From: Lentzea sp033794685
GTDB taxonomy: Bacteria; Actinomycetota; Actinomycetes; Mycobacteriales; Pseudonocardiaceae
DNA length: 64,000 bases
Direction: 5' to 3' (one strand)
Assembly: GCA_033794685.1 (NCBI GenBank)
Contig: JARAYZ010000009.1
Shown piece after piece: positions 10,406-18,861 of the stretch; the first letter of the stretch is position 1; each line of letters starts with the position of its first letter. The notes beneath the pieces were generated by a model. It did no database searches. It was not told the DNA's origin and saw only the letters and a program-made list of their open reading frames with translations. Both the position numbers and the translations under genes were made by a program.

Positions 10406-12205
10406 TCAGAACGACTGGAACACGGTGCCCCAGCCACCGACGACCGGCAGTTCCACCGACGTCCGGGTGAGGTCCAGCGACAGGCCGGCACCCGGCTTCG
10501 GGCGCAGCGTGTAGTCGTAGTCGCTGGAGATCACGACGAACTCGAGCCGGTGACCGGCCTGCAGGACGTAGTCGTCCGGCACGATCGGGACCTCGACGTC
10601 GTAGAACTTGCCGGGCTTGATCGGCGACGTCCTGTCAGGCCGGTCCCGGTTCTGCGGGTCGGTCGAGCCGCGCGTGATGACGTGCGACCTGCCGTCCGCC
10701 GCACGGTCGACGAGCAGCGTCGACACGTTCGCCGCGGGCCGGTCGAACGCGACCCGCAGGTTGGCCGTCGACTTGCCCGACAACCGCACCGGCTTCTTCG
10801 CCGGCTCCGAGGTGTAGGAGAGGCGGTTCGGTGAAGTCGCCAGGTCGATCAACGATTCGGCCGTCTTGGTCGCGTCGTCGGTCAACTGCTCGACGCCGCG
10901 GCCGGGCAGGATTCCGAGGCCGCCCTTGGTGGAGCCGCCCGCGGACAGCCGCAGCCGCACGTCGGACGTGCCGGGAGCCGGCCAGTCCTTCTCGTCGACC
11001 CACGTCTTGTCCTCGCGCTGCAGCGTCGCCTTCGGCTCCTTGTCGATGCCGTTGCGGTGACCCCACAGGTACTGGGTGAACCAGCGGTTGAGCGTGCGCC
11101 GCCACTCGACCGAACGCAGCGTGTCGGCGTCTGTGTGCCCGGACTGGTGCAGCCAGATCTTGTGCGGCGTGCCGACCTTCTTCAACGCCGAGTACCACTG
11201 CTCGACGTGCGTCATCTTGACGTTCCAGTCGTTGAGCCCGTGCACCGCCAGCACGGCCGCGCGGACCTTGCGGACATCGTTCATGTAGTTGCGCTTGTCC
11301 CAGAACCGGCTGTAGTCACCGGTGACGCGGTCCTGGTCCTTCGCGATCTCGGCGATGATCGGCTTGCAGATCTCCCTGTCCGCGCGCGTGTAGACGTACT
11401 CCGCGAGCACGTCGGCGTCCTCACCCTGGAACGTGCCGGGTGCGACGACGGCACCGTCCGCGCGGTAGTAGTCGTACCAGCTGGAGATGGCGGCGATCGG
11501 CACGATGGCTTCGAGGCCACGCACGCCGGTCGACGCGACGGCGTTGGGCAGCGTTCCGTTGTAGGAGACGCCCATCATGCCGGTCTTGCCGGTGGACCAG
11601 GTCGCCTTGATGGCTTCGCCTGTGGCGGTACGTGCGGTCGCACGGCCGTTGAGCCAGTCGACGACGACACGTGCGCCGATCGTCTCGTTGACGTCGCCTG
11701 TGGTCGGGCAGCCCGTGGACTTGCCGGTGCCGAGCGACTCGGCGTAGACGACGGCGTACCCACGCGCGATGAAGTAGGCCTCGTAGCGACCCGACGTGAT
11801 CGGGTTCGGGCCGAGAGCGGCGGTGATGCGTTCGTCGGAGGAGGACTTCAGCAACCGGCCGTTGCGCTTGTCCGGCACGTACAGCTCGACGTCGACGTTG
11901 TGGTTGGCAACGTCGTTACCGCCCGAGAAGTACGGGCTGACCATGTAGACGACGGGGACCTTGAGACCGCGTTCGGTGGCACGTGGCCGGACGACTTCGG
12001 TGTAGACCTCGTCGTCCTTGCCGTCGCGGTCGCTGTCGACCGGTGCCCGGACCCAGAGGCTCTCCTTCACCACGTCCTTCGGATCGAAGACGGGTTGCGC
12101 CTCGCCGTCCTTGAACACCGGCCCTTCGGCGGCTTGGGCCGTCACGGGCAGGAATGGCAGAACCAGCACCGCTGTCAGCAGTGCAACTCTTCGTGCGCCC
12201 CTCAC
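10406..12205 (-). CDS. Secreted Xaa-Pro dipeptidyl-peptidase (CocE/NonD family)
   Basis: Extracellular serine hydrolase of 599 aa. The GTG at 12205 has a GGGGG ribosome site and yields a Sec signal peptide (RGARRVALLTAVLVLPFLPV then TAQA), favouring it over an upstream in-frame start. The X-Pro peptidase S15 core shows GMMGVSYNGTLP (nucleophile Ser), Asp in VHGLNDWNVK and His in HQSGHTD. A C-terminal jelly-roll domain follows (about 430-599). The family cleaves X-Pro dipeptides or hydrolyses esters (CocE), and specificity cannot be told by eye. It is a single gene ended by a 14 bp hairpin and divergent from the deaminase. Confidence 0.88.
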   Translation of the reverse strand: MRGARRVALLTAVLVLPFLPVTAQAAEGPVFKDGEAQPVFDPKDVVKESLWVRAPVDSDRDGKDDEVYTEVVRPRATERGLKVPVVYMVSPYFSGGNDVANHNVDVELYVPDKRNGRLLKSSSDERITAALGPNPITSGRYEAYFIARGYAVVYAESLGTGKSTGCPTTGDVNETIGARVVVDWLNGRATARTATGEAIKATWSTGKTGMMGVSYNGTLPNAVASTGVRGLEAIVPIAAISSWYDYYRADGAVVAPGTFQGEDADVLAEYVYTRADREICKPIIAEIAKDQDRVTGDYSRFWDKRNYMNDVRKVRAAVLAVHGLNDWNVKMTHVEQWYSALKKVGTPHKIWLHQSGHTDADTLRSVEWRRTLNRWFTQYLWGHRNGIDKEPKATLQREDKTWVDEKDWPAPGTSDVRLRLSAGGSTKGGLGILPGRGVEQLTDDATKTAESLIDLATSPNRLSYTSEPAKKPVRLSGKSTANLRVAFDRPAANVSTLLVDRAADGRSHVITRGSTDPQNRDRPDRTSPIKPGKFYDVEVPIVPDDYVLQAGHRLEFVVISSDYDYTLRPKPGAGLSLDLTRTSVELPVVGGWGTVFQSF

Positions 12206-12312
12206 GAGGCACCCCCAATGCGGAAGCCAGAGACAGGGATCGCCCTGCACCCTCTCCTTTGACTGCAAGACATGTCACCCGTCGAACGGCCCTTGACCTG
12301 AGAGCATGGACC

Positions 12313-13314
12313 GTGCACATTTCCGACTTCGTCCACGCGTTGCCGAAGGCCGAGCTGCACGTCCACCTCGTGGGCGCGGCCTCCGTCGACACCGTCCTCG
12401 CACTCGCGCGCAACCATCCCGGCGGGCGGGTGCCGACCGACGAGGCCACTCTGCGGAAGTTCTACGAGTTCAGGGACTTCCGGCATTTCATCAATGTCTA
12501 CGGCATCGTCAACGACCTCGTCACCACCGGTGAGGACATCCGCACGCTCATCGTCGGATACGCACGTGACGCCGCACGGACCAACATCCGCTATGCGGAG
12601 CTGACGATCAGCGCGACGAGCCACCTGCGGGCGGGCATCGCACCCGACGAACTCGTCGAGGCGTTGAAGGCGGGCCGGGACGAGGCGCTCGCAGAGCACG
12701 GTGTCGCGTTGCAGTGGATCTTCGATGTTCCCGGCACCTGGGATCGCGACTGGGGCGTGACGAGCGCGCGGTTCGCGACCGAGTACCGGCCCGAGGGACT
12801 GGTCGGGTTCGGGCTGGGCGGGTTCGAGTCGGACTCGCCGAGGGCGAAGTTCCGCGAGGCGTTCGCGATGGCGCGCGACGCCGGGTTGCACATGGTGCCG
12901 CACGCCGGTGAGACGACGCCGCCCAGCGAGATCTGGGCCGCGCTGCGCGACCTGCGCGCAGAACGGATCGGGCACGGCGTCAGCGCGGTGCAGGACCTCG
13001 AGTTGGTGCGGCATCTCGCCGACGAGGGCGTTGTCGTCGAGGTGTGTCCGACGTCGAACATCCGCACTGGCGCGGTGGCGTCGCTGGACGAGCATCCGTT
13101 GCCACGGCTCGTGGAGGCCGGTGTGCCCGTGACGATCAGCACGGACGACCCCGGCATGTTCCACACCGATCTCGACCGCGAGTACCTGCTGTGCCACGAG
13201 CGGTTCGGGTTCGGCCGCGACGAACTCGCCGGCCTCGCACAAGCCTCGGTGCGGGCGTCGTACGCGCCTGCCCAGTTGAAGGACCAGTTGCTGAAGGAGA
13301 TCGACGCCCTGTGA
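12313..13314 (+). CDS. Adenosine deaminase-family protein
   Basis: Amidohydrolase-fold purine deaminase of 333 aa. Metal and catalytic motifs of the adenosine/AMP deaminase family are present: HVHLVG near the N-terminus, HAGET (catalytic His-Glu region), RIGHGVSAV and STDDPGMF. The likely reaction is adenosine to inosine. Adenine or aminodeoxyfutalosine deaminases share the fold and cannot be excluded, and the usual HxHLDG reads HVHLVG here. GTG at 13313 begins VHISDFVHALPKAELH. Its TGA overlaps the cutA GTG (GTGA), so the two are coupled. Confidence 0.8.
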   Translation: MHISDFVHALPKAELHVHLVGAASVDTVLALARNHPGGRVPTDEATLRKFYEFRDFRHFINVYGIVNDLVTTGEDIRTLIVGYARDAARTNIRYAELTISATSHLRAGIAPDELVEALKAGRDEALAEHGVALQWIFDVPGTWDRDWGVTSARFATEYRPEGLVGFGLGGFESDSPRAKFREAFAMARDAGLHMVPHAGETTPPSEIWAALRDLRAERIGHGVSAVQDLELVRHLADEGVVVEVCPTSNIRTGAVASLDEHPLPRLVEAGVPVTISTDDPGMFHTDLDREYLLCHERFGFGRDELAGLAQASVRASYAPAQLKDQLLKEIDAL

Positions 13315-13622
13315 GTGTGAGCGTGGTGACGACGACCGTCGGCTCCGAGGAGGCCGCGGAGTCGCTGGCGAAGGGCATCGTCGAGGCGCGGCTTGGCGCG
13401 TGTGTGCAGATCGTGCCGATCCGCAGCGTCTACCGATGGGACGGCGAGGTGCGCGTCGACGCGGAATGGCAGTGCGTCGTGAAGACGTCCACCACCCGCG
13501 TCGACGAACTCGTCGCGCACATCAAGACGCACCACACCTACGACGTGCCGGAGGTCGTCGTCACCCCAGTGGCCGGAGGCAACGACGACTACCTCGCGTG
13601 GGTCTTAGAGGAGACCTCTTAG
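13311..13622 (+). CDS. cutA: CutA divalent cation tolerance protein
   Basis: Small trimeric ferredoxin-like protein of 103 aa, classically linked to copper tolerance in E. coli, though its precise role is unresolved. Family motifs are visible: VTTTVGSEEAAESLA, LGACVQIVPIRSVYRW and HTYDVPEVV. The GTG at 13311 overlaps the deaminase stop. The 3' end overlaps the convergent helD gene by 18 bp, and a strong hairpin lies just inside the helD coding sequence. Confidence 0.92.
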   Translation: MSVSVVTTTVGSEEAAESLAKGIVEARLGACVQIVPIRSVYRWDGEVRVDAEWQCVVKTSTTRVDELVAHIKTHHTYDVPEVVVTPVAGGNDDYLAWVLEETS

Positions 13623-15629
13623 GTGACGCGGCAACGGCTCGGTGTGCAGGACCCCGAGCCGTTGCGTCGCCCTCGTCAACGCCACGTAGAGCTCACTGGG
13701 TGACATGCGTTGCGGTTCGACGACGAGGACGACGTCGAACTCCAGCCCTTTCGACGCGCGAGGCGGCATCCAACCTTCGCCGATGACAGCAATCGTGCGT
13801 TCGTCGTGTGCATCCGCGTGCGCGTCGAGCTCGTCGCACACGGCCGCCGATATATCAGTCACGCGGCGAGCCCACGGACGTACACCGGCTTCGCGCACCG
13901 ACACCGGCGCCGACGCGTCGGGGTCGACGAGCTTGAGCACCGGGGTGGCGACGGCCATGATCTCGCCGGGTGTGCGGTAGTTGACCTCCAGCCGGCGGTA
14001 GGTGAACCGGTCGAACACCGAGCCCCAGCTCCGGACGCCGCTCGCCGCCTGGCGCTGCGCCAGGTCGCCGACGACGGTCATGGACTTGTTCGGGCATCGG
14101 CGCAGGAGGACGCGCCAGTCCATCGCGGACAGCTCCTGCGCTTCGTCCACGACGACGTGACCGTAGGTCCACGTGCGGTCGTCGGCGGCTCGTTCGGCGA
14201 GAGTGCGCTGGTCACGGACCTCGTGCCGGGCGGCCAGGACGTCGGCGTTGACGAAGTCCGTGACGATGTACTCGTCGGAATCCGCGCGCTTGTCGATCGA
14301 CAGGACGTCCATGACACCACGCGCGTATTCGAGCTGTTCCTCCTCTTCACGTCTCGCCGCGCGCTCCGCGGCACCGTCGGATCCGAGCAGGTCGGCGAGC
14401 TCGTCCAGCAACGGCACGTCGGACACCGTCCACGCCCCGGCGTCGGGCCGGTACAGCTCCGGTGCGCCGATCCGGAAGCAGCGGCCCTCGTACAGGTCGG
14501 CGAGCAGCTGTTCCGGCGTGAGCAGCGGCCACAGCCTGTCGACGGCATCGCGCAACGCGGAGCTGTTCCGGAGTTCGTGGCGGACGTCCTCCTCGATCTC
14601 CGGCCAGTCGACGCCGATCAGCCGCAACGCCGGCGCGACGAGTTCCTCGGCGAGCGCGAGGAAGAAGTACTTGCGCGCGGCGTTGTGCGGGAGCCCGTAG
14701 TAGCGCGTCTTCTCCCGCGCGACGGCGGCGACGTGCGCGTCGAGCGGGACGACGACGTCCTCCAGCTCGATCTCGACGGGCTCGTCGGGAAGCTCCTGCC
14801 GGTCGGCGACGGCGACGGCGAGCAGGTCCAGAACTGATATATCGCCTTTCAGCCGTTGCAACAACGGGGCGTCCTCGACGCCGGTCGCGACGCCGGGGTA
14901 CAGCTCGCCGGGTGTCGCGAACACGACGTCGGTCTCGCCCAGCGACGGCAGGACGTCGCCGACGTAGTGGAGGAAGCCTGTGTTCGGGCCGACTATCAGG
15001 ACTCCGTGGCGCGACAGGCGTTCACGACGCGTATACAGCAGGTATGCCACGCGGTGCAGGGCCACCGCGGTCTTGCCGGTGCCGGGGCCGCCCTCGATCA
15101 CCAGCACGCTGGGGCCCGAATACCGGATGATCTCGTCCTGCTCGGCCTGGATGGTCGAGACGATGTCGCGCATCGTCGCGGTCCGCGGCGCGTCGAGGGC
15201 GTCGAGCAGAGCCGTCGTGTCGGTCAGCAGTTCGTCGTCGTGGAAGTCGCACAGCTCCCGGTCACGAACGCGGAAGTGCCGCCGCAGCACGACACCCTCC
15301 GGGTTCGCGGCTGTCGCCGTGTAGAACGGCCGCGCCGCCGGTGCGCGCCAGTCCAGCAGCAGCGGTTCGAAGTCGTCGTCGAAGAGCCCGACGCGTCCGA
15401 TGTAGGTGCAGTCGCCGTTCTCCGAGTCGATGCGGCCGAAGCACAGCCCCGCTTCCGCCGCGCGGTACTTGCCCACATCCCTGGTCAGCATCTCGACATG
15501 GGCCTCCCGGTCGAGCCGCGGGGTGACCGTGTCCCGCAGTGCGGCCGCAAGGTCGGCGACCGCTTTGTTCCGTTCTTTGTCGAGCTTTTCATACAGAGAG
15601 GTGATCCGTGCCTGTTCGCTCGCCAACAC
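13605..15629 (-). CDS. helD: HelD-type RNA polymerase recycling ATPase (UvrD/Rep helicase family)
   Basis: SF1 helicase-like ATPase of 674 aa of the actinobacterial HelD/HelR class, which pry stalled RNA polymerase off DNA; HelR members give rifamycin tolerance. An N-terminal coiled coil (about 1-60: EQARITSLYEKLDKERNKAV) is followed by GRIDSENGDCTYIGRVG and LLLDWRAPAARPFY. Walker A is GGPGTGKTAVALH. Walker B-like VVDEAQELS and motif VI-like YVALTRATQRLG follow. GTG at 15629 has an AGGGGG ribosome site. It is shorter than usual family members: the stretch before KGLEFD reads IAVIGEGWMPPRASKGLEFD and seems to lack tens of residues. Two CGATATATCAG motifs lie inside the gene. Confidence 0.85.
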   Translation of the reverse strand: MLASEQARITSLYEKLDKERNKAVADLAAALRDTVTPRLDREAHVEMLTRDVGKYRAAEAGLCFGRIDSENGDCTYIGRVGLFDDDFEPLLLDWRAPAARPFYTATAANPEGVVLRRHFRVRDRELCDFHDDELLTDTTALLDALDAPRTATMRDIVSTIQAEQDEIIRYSGPSVLVIEGGPGTGKTAVALHRVAYLLYTRRERLSRHGVLIVGPNTGFLHYVGDVLPSLGETDVVFATPGELYPGVATGVEDAPLLQRLKGDISVLDLLAVAVADRQELPDEPVEIELEDVVVPLDAHVAAVAREKTRYYGLPHNAARKYFFLALAEELVAPALRLIGVDWPEIEEDVRHELRNSSALRDAVDRLWPLLTPEQLLADLYEGRCFRIGAPELYRPDAGAWTVSDVPLLDELADLLGSDGAAERAARREEEEQLEYARGVMDVLSIDKRADSDEYIVTDFVNADVLAARHEVRDQRTLAERAADDRTWTYGHVVVDEAQELSAMDWRVLLRRCPNKSMTVVGDLAQRQAASGVRSWGSVFDRFTYRRLEVNYRTPGEIMAVATPVLKLVDPDASAPVSVREAGVRPWARRVTDISAAVCDELDAHADAHDERTIAVIGEGWMPPRASKGLEFDVVLVVEPQRMSPSELYVALTRATQRLGVLHTEPLPRHLRGLL
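13631..13665 (+). terminator. Hairpin after cutA, inside the helD coding 3' end
   Basis: A perfect 12 bp stem (13631-13642 with 13654-13665, 11-base loop) begins 9 bp past the cutA stop. The same bases encode the helD C-terminal segment RLGVLHTEPLP on the opposite strand, so the structure must serve coding and probably termination together. Confidence 0.55.
13848..13858 (+). repeat. CGATATATCAG motif, copy 1 (within helD)
   Basis: Exact copy of the 11-mer. On the helD strand it reads GAT-ATA-TCG, encoding the Asp-Ile-Ser of VTDISAAV and using the rare ATA codon. Confidence 0.8.
14834..14844 (-). repeat. CGATATATCAG motif, copy 2 (within helD)
   Basis: Exact 11-mer on the minus strand, read in the helD frame as GAT-ATA-TCA (Asp-Ile-Ser in LKGDISVLD). 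It lies 986 bp from copy 1 in the same gene. Confidence 0.8.
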
Positions 15630-15638
15630 CTTGCCCCC

Positions 15639-15712
15639 TGTGATACAATCTTCTTATCTTCCCGGAAAATTCATTCCGAAAATACAAAGCCATTCTTTCT
15701 ATCACACTTCAG
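15639..15712 (-). promoter_or_regulatory. AT-rich helD promoter region
   Basis: The 289 bp gap between helD and the divergent GH4 gene contains an AT-rich island just upstream of helD. On the minus strand TTTCGG and GATAAG stand 17 bp apart as a weak -35/-10 candidate. TGTGATA and TATCACA form 7 bp arms bracketing the island, and TTCCCGGAAAA / TTCCGAAAA form a near direct repeat. Operator function is inference. The rest of the gap (15713-15918) shows nothing recognisable. Confidence 0.4.
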
Positions 15713-15918
15713 TCGTGCGTGGCACCCTTTGCGAGAGCCCGCGATGAAAATGATCTGGCTGGTCAGCGGCTCAGACGACCGGACTCAGGCTCTCAGGACA
15801 CCTAAGTTGTGGTTCCACTACCCGACCTCCGCTGATTCGCCGTCGACCGCACGTGGAAATGTAGGATTCGACGAAACGGTCGATGACGCGGAAGAGCCGG
15901 AATGGACGTGGTCGAGGC

Positions 15919-17217
15919 ATGAAGCTGGTCATCCTGGGCGGCGGCGGTTTCCGCGTACCTCTCGTCTATCGCGCGCTGCTCGCCGACCGCTCTCCTGGCC
16001 GCGTGACCGAGGTCGTGCTGCACGACCTGGACGCCGCGCGGCTCTCCGCGATCGGCGGCGTTCTCGCCGAACTCGCGACTGATGTGCCGGACGCGCCGGT
16101 GGTGACGACGTCGACGGACCTCGACGGGGCGTTGCGAGGCGCGGACTTCGTGTTCTCCGCGATCCGCGTCGGCGGGCTCGACGGGCGCGCGGCCGACGAG
16201 AGCGTCGCGGCGGGCTGCGGTGTGCTCGGGCAGGAGACAGTCGGCGCCGGCGGAGTCGCATACGGCCTGCGTACCGTGCCCGTCGCGCTCGACATCGCAC
16301 GCCGTATATCGGTGAACGCTCCGGACGCGTGGGTCATCAACTTCACCAATCCGGCCGGCATGGTCACGGAGGCGATGTCGGCGCACCTCGGTAGTCGCGT
16401 CATCGGCATCTGCGACTCCCCCGTCGGGCTCGGCAAGCGGGTCGTGCGGGCGGTCGGCGCCGATCTCGAGGACGCATGGCTCGACTACGCCGGTCTCAAC
16501 CACCTCGGCTGGCTGCGGGGCGTCTACGTGCGTGGGCGTGATGTGCTGCCGGACCTGCTCGCGGACACCGGGCGGCTCGAGTCGTTCGAGGAGGGCAAGC
16601 TCTTCGGCTCGGAGTGGCTGCGGACGTTGGGCGCGATTCCGAACGAGTACCTGCACTACTACTACTTCACGCGTGAGGCGGTGGCGTCCGGCGCGTCACG
16701 GGGGGCGTTCCTGCTGGAGCAGCAGAAGAAGTTCTACGCGGCGCCTTCGTGGGACAGCTGGGAACGTACCCGTCTCGAGCGCGAGCAGACGTACATGGCC
16801 GAGACCCGCACCGACGAACGCGACAACGACGACCTCGACGGCGGCGGCTACGAGCGGGTGGCCCTCGACCTGATGCACGCCATCGCGTCCGACAAGCGAG
16901 CCACCTTGATCCTCAACGTGCCGAACAGGACGACGTTGGCGTGTCTCGACGCGGACGCCATCGTCGAGGTGCCGAGCCTTGTCGACGCGAACGGCGCGCG
17001 GCCCGTCTCGGTCAGCCAGGTGCCGGACGAGGGTGTCGGACTCGTCACCGCGCTCAAGGTCGTCGAACGCGCCACCATCAAGGCGGCCATCAGCGGTGAG
17101 CGTGCGCATGCTGTGAAAGCGTTGGCGCTGCATCCGCTAGTTGACTCCGTGACCATCGCGCGGAAGATCGTCGACGCACATCCGCTCCTGTCCGGTGTCT
17201 TCCGCGCTAACTTCTGA
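15919..17217 (+). CDS. GH4 family 6-phospho-beta-glucosidase-like enzyme
   Basis: NAD- and Mn-dependent glycoside hydrolase family 4 protein of 432 aa. It begins MKLVILGGGGFRVPLVYRAL (NAD-binding loop) and contains FSAIRVGGLDGRA, VINFTNPAGMVTEA, the metal-region ICDSPVG with Cys, and GLNHLGWLRGVYV, all GH4 hallmarks. Family members hydrolyse 6-phospho-beta-glucosides or alpha-galactosides in the cytoplasm; the exact sugar is not determinable here, and no PTS gene is adjacent. ATG 15919 is chosen because family members begin at this residue, although GAGG lies only one base away; an in-frame ATG at 15883 lacks a ribosome site. The NTF2-like gene follows after 4 bp. Confidence 0.85.
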   Translation: MKLVILGGGGFRVPLVYRALLADRSPGRVTEVVLHDLDAARLSAIGGVLAELATDVPDAPVVTTSTDLDGALRGADFVFSAIRVGGLDGRAADESVAAGCGVLGQETVGAGGVAYGLRTVPVALDIARRISVNAPDAWVINFTNPAGMVTEAMSAHLGSRVIGICDSPVGLGKRVVRAVGADLEDAWLDYAGLNHLGWLRGVYVRGRDVLPDLLADTGRLESFEEGKLFGSEWLRTLGAIPNEYLHYYYFTREAVASGASRGAFLLEQQKKFYAAPSWDSWERTRLEREQTYMAETRTDERDNDDLDGGGYERVALDLMHAIASDKRATLILNVPNRTTLACLDADAIVEVPSLVDANGARPVSVSQVPDEGVGLVTALKVVERATIKAAISGERAHAVKALALHPLVDSVTIARKIVDAHPLLSGVFRANF

Positions 17218-17221
17218 GGTC

Positions 17222-17689
17222 GTGGACACCGACCTGTTGCGGCAGCTCAACGACGACGTCTGGCACCCGTTCCGGCATGCCTACGCTCGGCTCGACTCGG
17301 CGGCGTTCCTAAGCCTGTACTCGCCGGAGTTGCTGCGCGCGGGCGGGCCGGCGAAGCAGGTGTCCGGGTTCTCCGAGTACGCGGACCAGACGGAGAAGTG
17401 GTTCGCCGAGCTCGCTGATCGCGGCAGCTCGGTGAGCGTGTCGTTCCGGTTTGTCGAGCGCATCGCGAGTGACGACGTCGCGAGCGAGCGCGGCATCTTC
17501 CAGCTCGTGTCGACGCGTGCGGATGGCGACGGGCGCACGTTCTATGGCCGCTTCCACACATATTCGCGACGCGCGGACAGTCGGTGGCGCATCTGCGTCG
17601 ACTACGACACGGACGAGCGGTCAGCCACGCTGGAGGAGGAGTTTCACGCGGCGATCGACGTTGACGACGTCGACGCGTTCAGAGAGTGA
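17222..17689 (+). CDS. SnoaL/NTF2-like domain protein
   Basis: Cytoplasmic protein of 155 aa with an NTF2-like cone fold pattern: an N-terminal helix (DDVWHPFRHAYARLDSAAFL), LYSPELLRAGG, and beta-strand-rich FYGRFHTYSRRADSRWRICV. No catalytic residues can be assigned. The GTG at 17222 starts 4 bp after the GH4 stop and is probably translationally coupled; an in-frame GTG at 17195 would overlap GH4 and has no ribosome site. SnoaL-like proteins often act as small-molecule isomerases or ligand-binding domains, and the function here is unknown. Confidence 0.7.
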   Translation: MDTDLLRQLNDDVWHPFRHAYARLDSAAFLSLYSPELLRAGGPAKQVSGFSEYADQTEKWFAELADRGSSVSVSFRFVERIASDDVASERGIFQLVSTRADGDGRTFYGRFHTYSRRADSRWRICVDYDTDERSATLEEEFHAAIDVDDVDAFRE

Positions 17690-17738
17690 CCAGGGTCTGA
17701 TGCCGAGTGGTGGGGTTCTTAACTACGCTCGTCCGCAA

Positions 17739-18224
17739 ATGGACACCACCACCTCTCGCCGCGTGCCACTCGTCATGGGCATCGCCGTGCTCGTGCTGCT
17801 GCTGGACCAGGCCACGAAGTTCTGGGCCGAGAGCGCGCTGACCGGCCGCGCGCCCATTCCCGTGATCGGGGAGTTCCTGCAGTTCAGGCTCCTCTACAAC
17901 CCCGGTGCCGCGTTCTCGATCGGCGCGGGGTCGACGTGGATCTTCACCATCGTCGCGGCCGTCGCCGTCGTGCTGCTCGCGCGGTACGGCATGCAGCCGC
18001 AGACGAAGCTGCGGGCGGCCGCGCTCGCGTTGATGCTGGGCGGCGCGACGACGCACCTGCTCGACCGGTTGTTCAGGCCGCCGGGCTTCGCACGTGGGCA
18101 CGTCGTCGACTTCCTCGACTACAACGGCTGGTTCGTCGGCAACGTCGCGGACATCGCGCTGGTCTGCGGCGCGATCCTGCTCGTGCTGCTCAGCTTCACC
18201 CCGACGAAGCAACCTGCCGAGTGA
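17739..18224 (+). CDS. lspA: Lipoprotein signal peptidase (LspA-like), variant motif C
   Basis: Polytopic membrane aspartyl peptidase of 161 aa that removes signal peptides from diacylated prolipoproteins. Four transmembrane segments are visible. LspA motifs: DQATK (about 23-27), YNPGAAFS (53-60), the catalytic Asp pair in VVDFLDY (Asp124) and FVGNVADIA (Asp138). The usual GGAxGNxxDR motif reads GGATTHLLDR (101-110), losing the conserved Gly-Asn. It may therefore be a diverged paralogue rather than the housekeeping enzyme. ATG 17739 has no obvious ribosome site and could be near-leaderless. Its 3' end overlaps nfi by 29 bp, tail to tail. Confidence 0.82.
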   Translation: MDTTTSRRVPLVMGIAVLVLLLDQATKFWAESALTGRAPIPVIGEFLQFRLLYNPGAAFSIGAGSTWIFTIVAAVAVVLLARYGMQPQTKLRAAALALMLGGATTHLLDRLFRPPGFARGHVVDFLDYNGWFVGNVADIALVCGAILLVLLSFTPTKQPAE

Positions 18225-18861
18225 GCGTGTCGGCGCGGCGGGTCGTCTCGGGCAGCCGGTAGCGCGGGGCCAGGCGCAGCACTTCGGCGCACGCCCGGTC
18301 CAGGTCGACCTTGTGGCCGACCGACACGAAGACGGGTTTCACGCCGTCCTGCGTTCGCAGGGCGCGGCCGACGACCTCGTCGCCGTCGTCGCTGTCCATG
18401 ACGAGGTCGCTCATCGATCCGCGGGCATGGCCGGGCTGCTCGAACGTGCCCATCGCGTTCTTCGCGACGCCGATGCTCGGGATGCCTGTGTGCACCCCGA
18501 GATGACACGCTAAGCCGAACCGGCGCGGGTGTGCGAGGCCCTGACCGTCCGCGACCAACAGGTCCGGCGCGACGGTCACCTGATCGAGGGCACGCAGCAG
18601 GACCGGCATCTCGCGGAACGCGAAGAGCCCGGGGATGTACGGGAAGTCCGTCGTGTCCTCGACGATGACCTCATCGAGGACAAACAGCGTCTTTGCATCG
18701 AACACCACGCAGACGCCCGCAACCGTGTCATTGCTACGGTAGCCGACGTCCAGACCTGCGACGGTGTCTATGCGCAGGTCAGGCGCACTTGTAGTGATCA
18801 CCTGGGTGCGCAGGCGCTCTTGCATCGCGACGGCGTCGTCAACCGTTCTGGGCCACTCCAC
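18196..18861 (-). CDS. nfi: Endonuclease V (deoxyinosine 3' endonuclease)
   Basis: DNA repair nuclease of 221 aa that cleaves the second phosphodiester bond 3' to deoxyinosine. Catalytic acidic residues lie in AGLDVGYRS (Asp), IPGLFAFREMPVL (Glu) and LLVADGQGLAHPRRFGLA (Asp), all canonical. The GTG at 18861 (VEWPRTVDDAVAMQERLR) aligns with the usual N-terminus and overlaps the end of the upstream DUF3500 gene by 23 bp; ATG 18825 is an alternative. It is transcribed with DUF3500 and convergent with lspA. Confidence 0.92.
   Translation of the reverse strand: MEWPRTVDDAVAMQERLRTQVITTSAPDLRIDTVAGLDVGYRSNDTVAGVCVVFDAKTLFVLDEVIVEDTTDFPYIPGLFAFREMPVLLRALDQVTVAPDLLVADGQGLAHPRRFGLACHLGVHTGIPSIGVAKNAMGTFEQPGHARGSMSDLVMDSDDGDEVVGRALRTQDGVKPVFVSVGHKVDLDRACAEVLRLAPRYRLPETTRRADTLTRQVASSG

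Noticed and set aside
15626..15720. Possible rifamycin-associated element upstream of helD
   Set aside because: Only a GGGGGCAAG half is present at the ribosome site. No 19 bp inverted repeat of the described type is visible.
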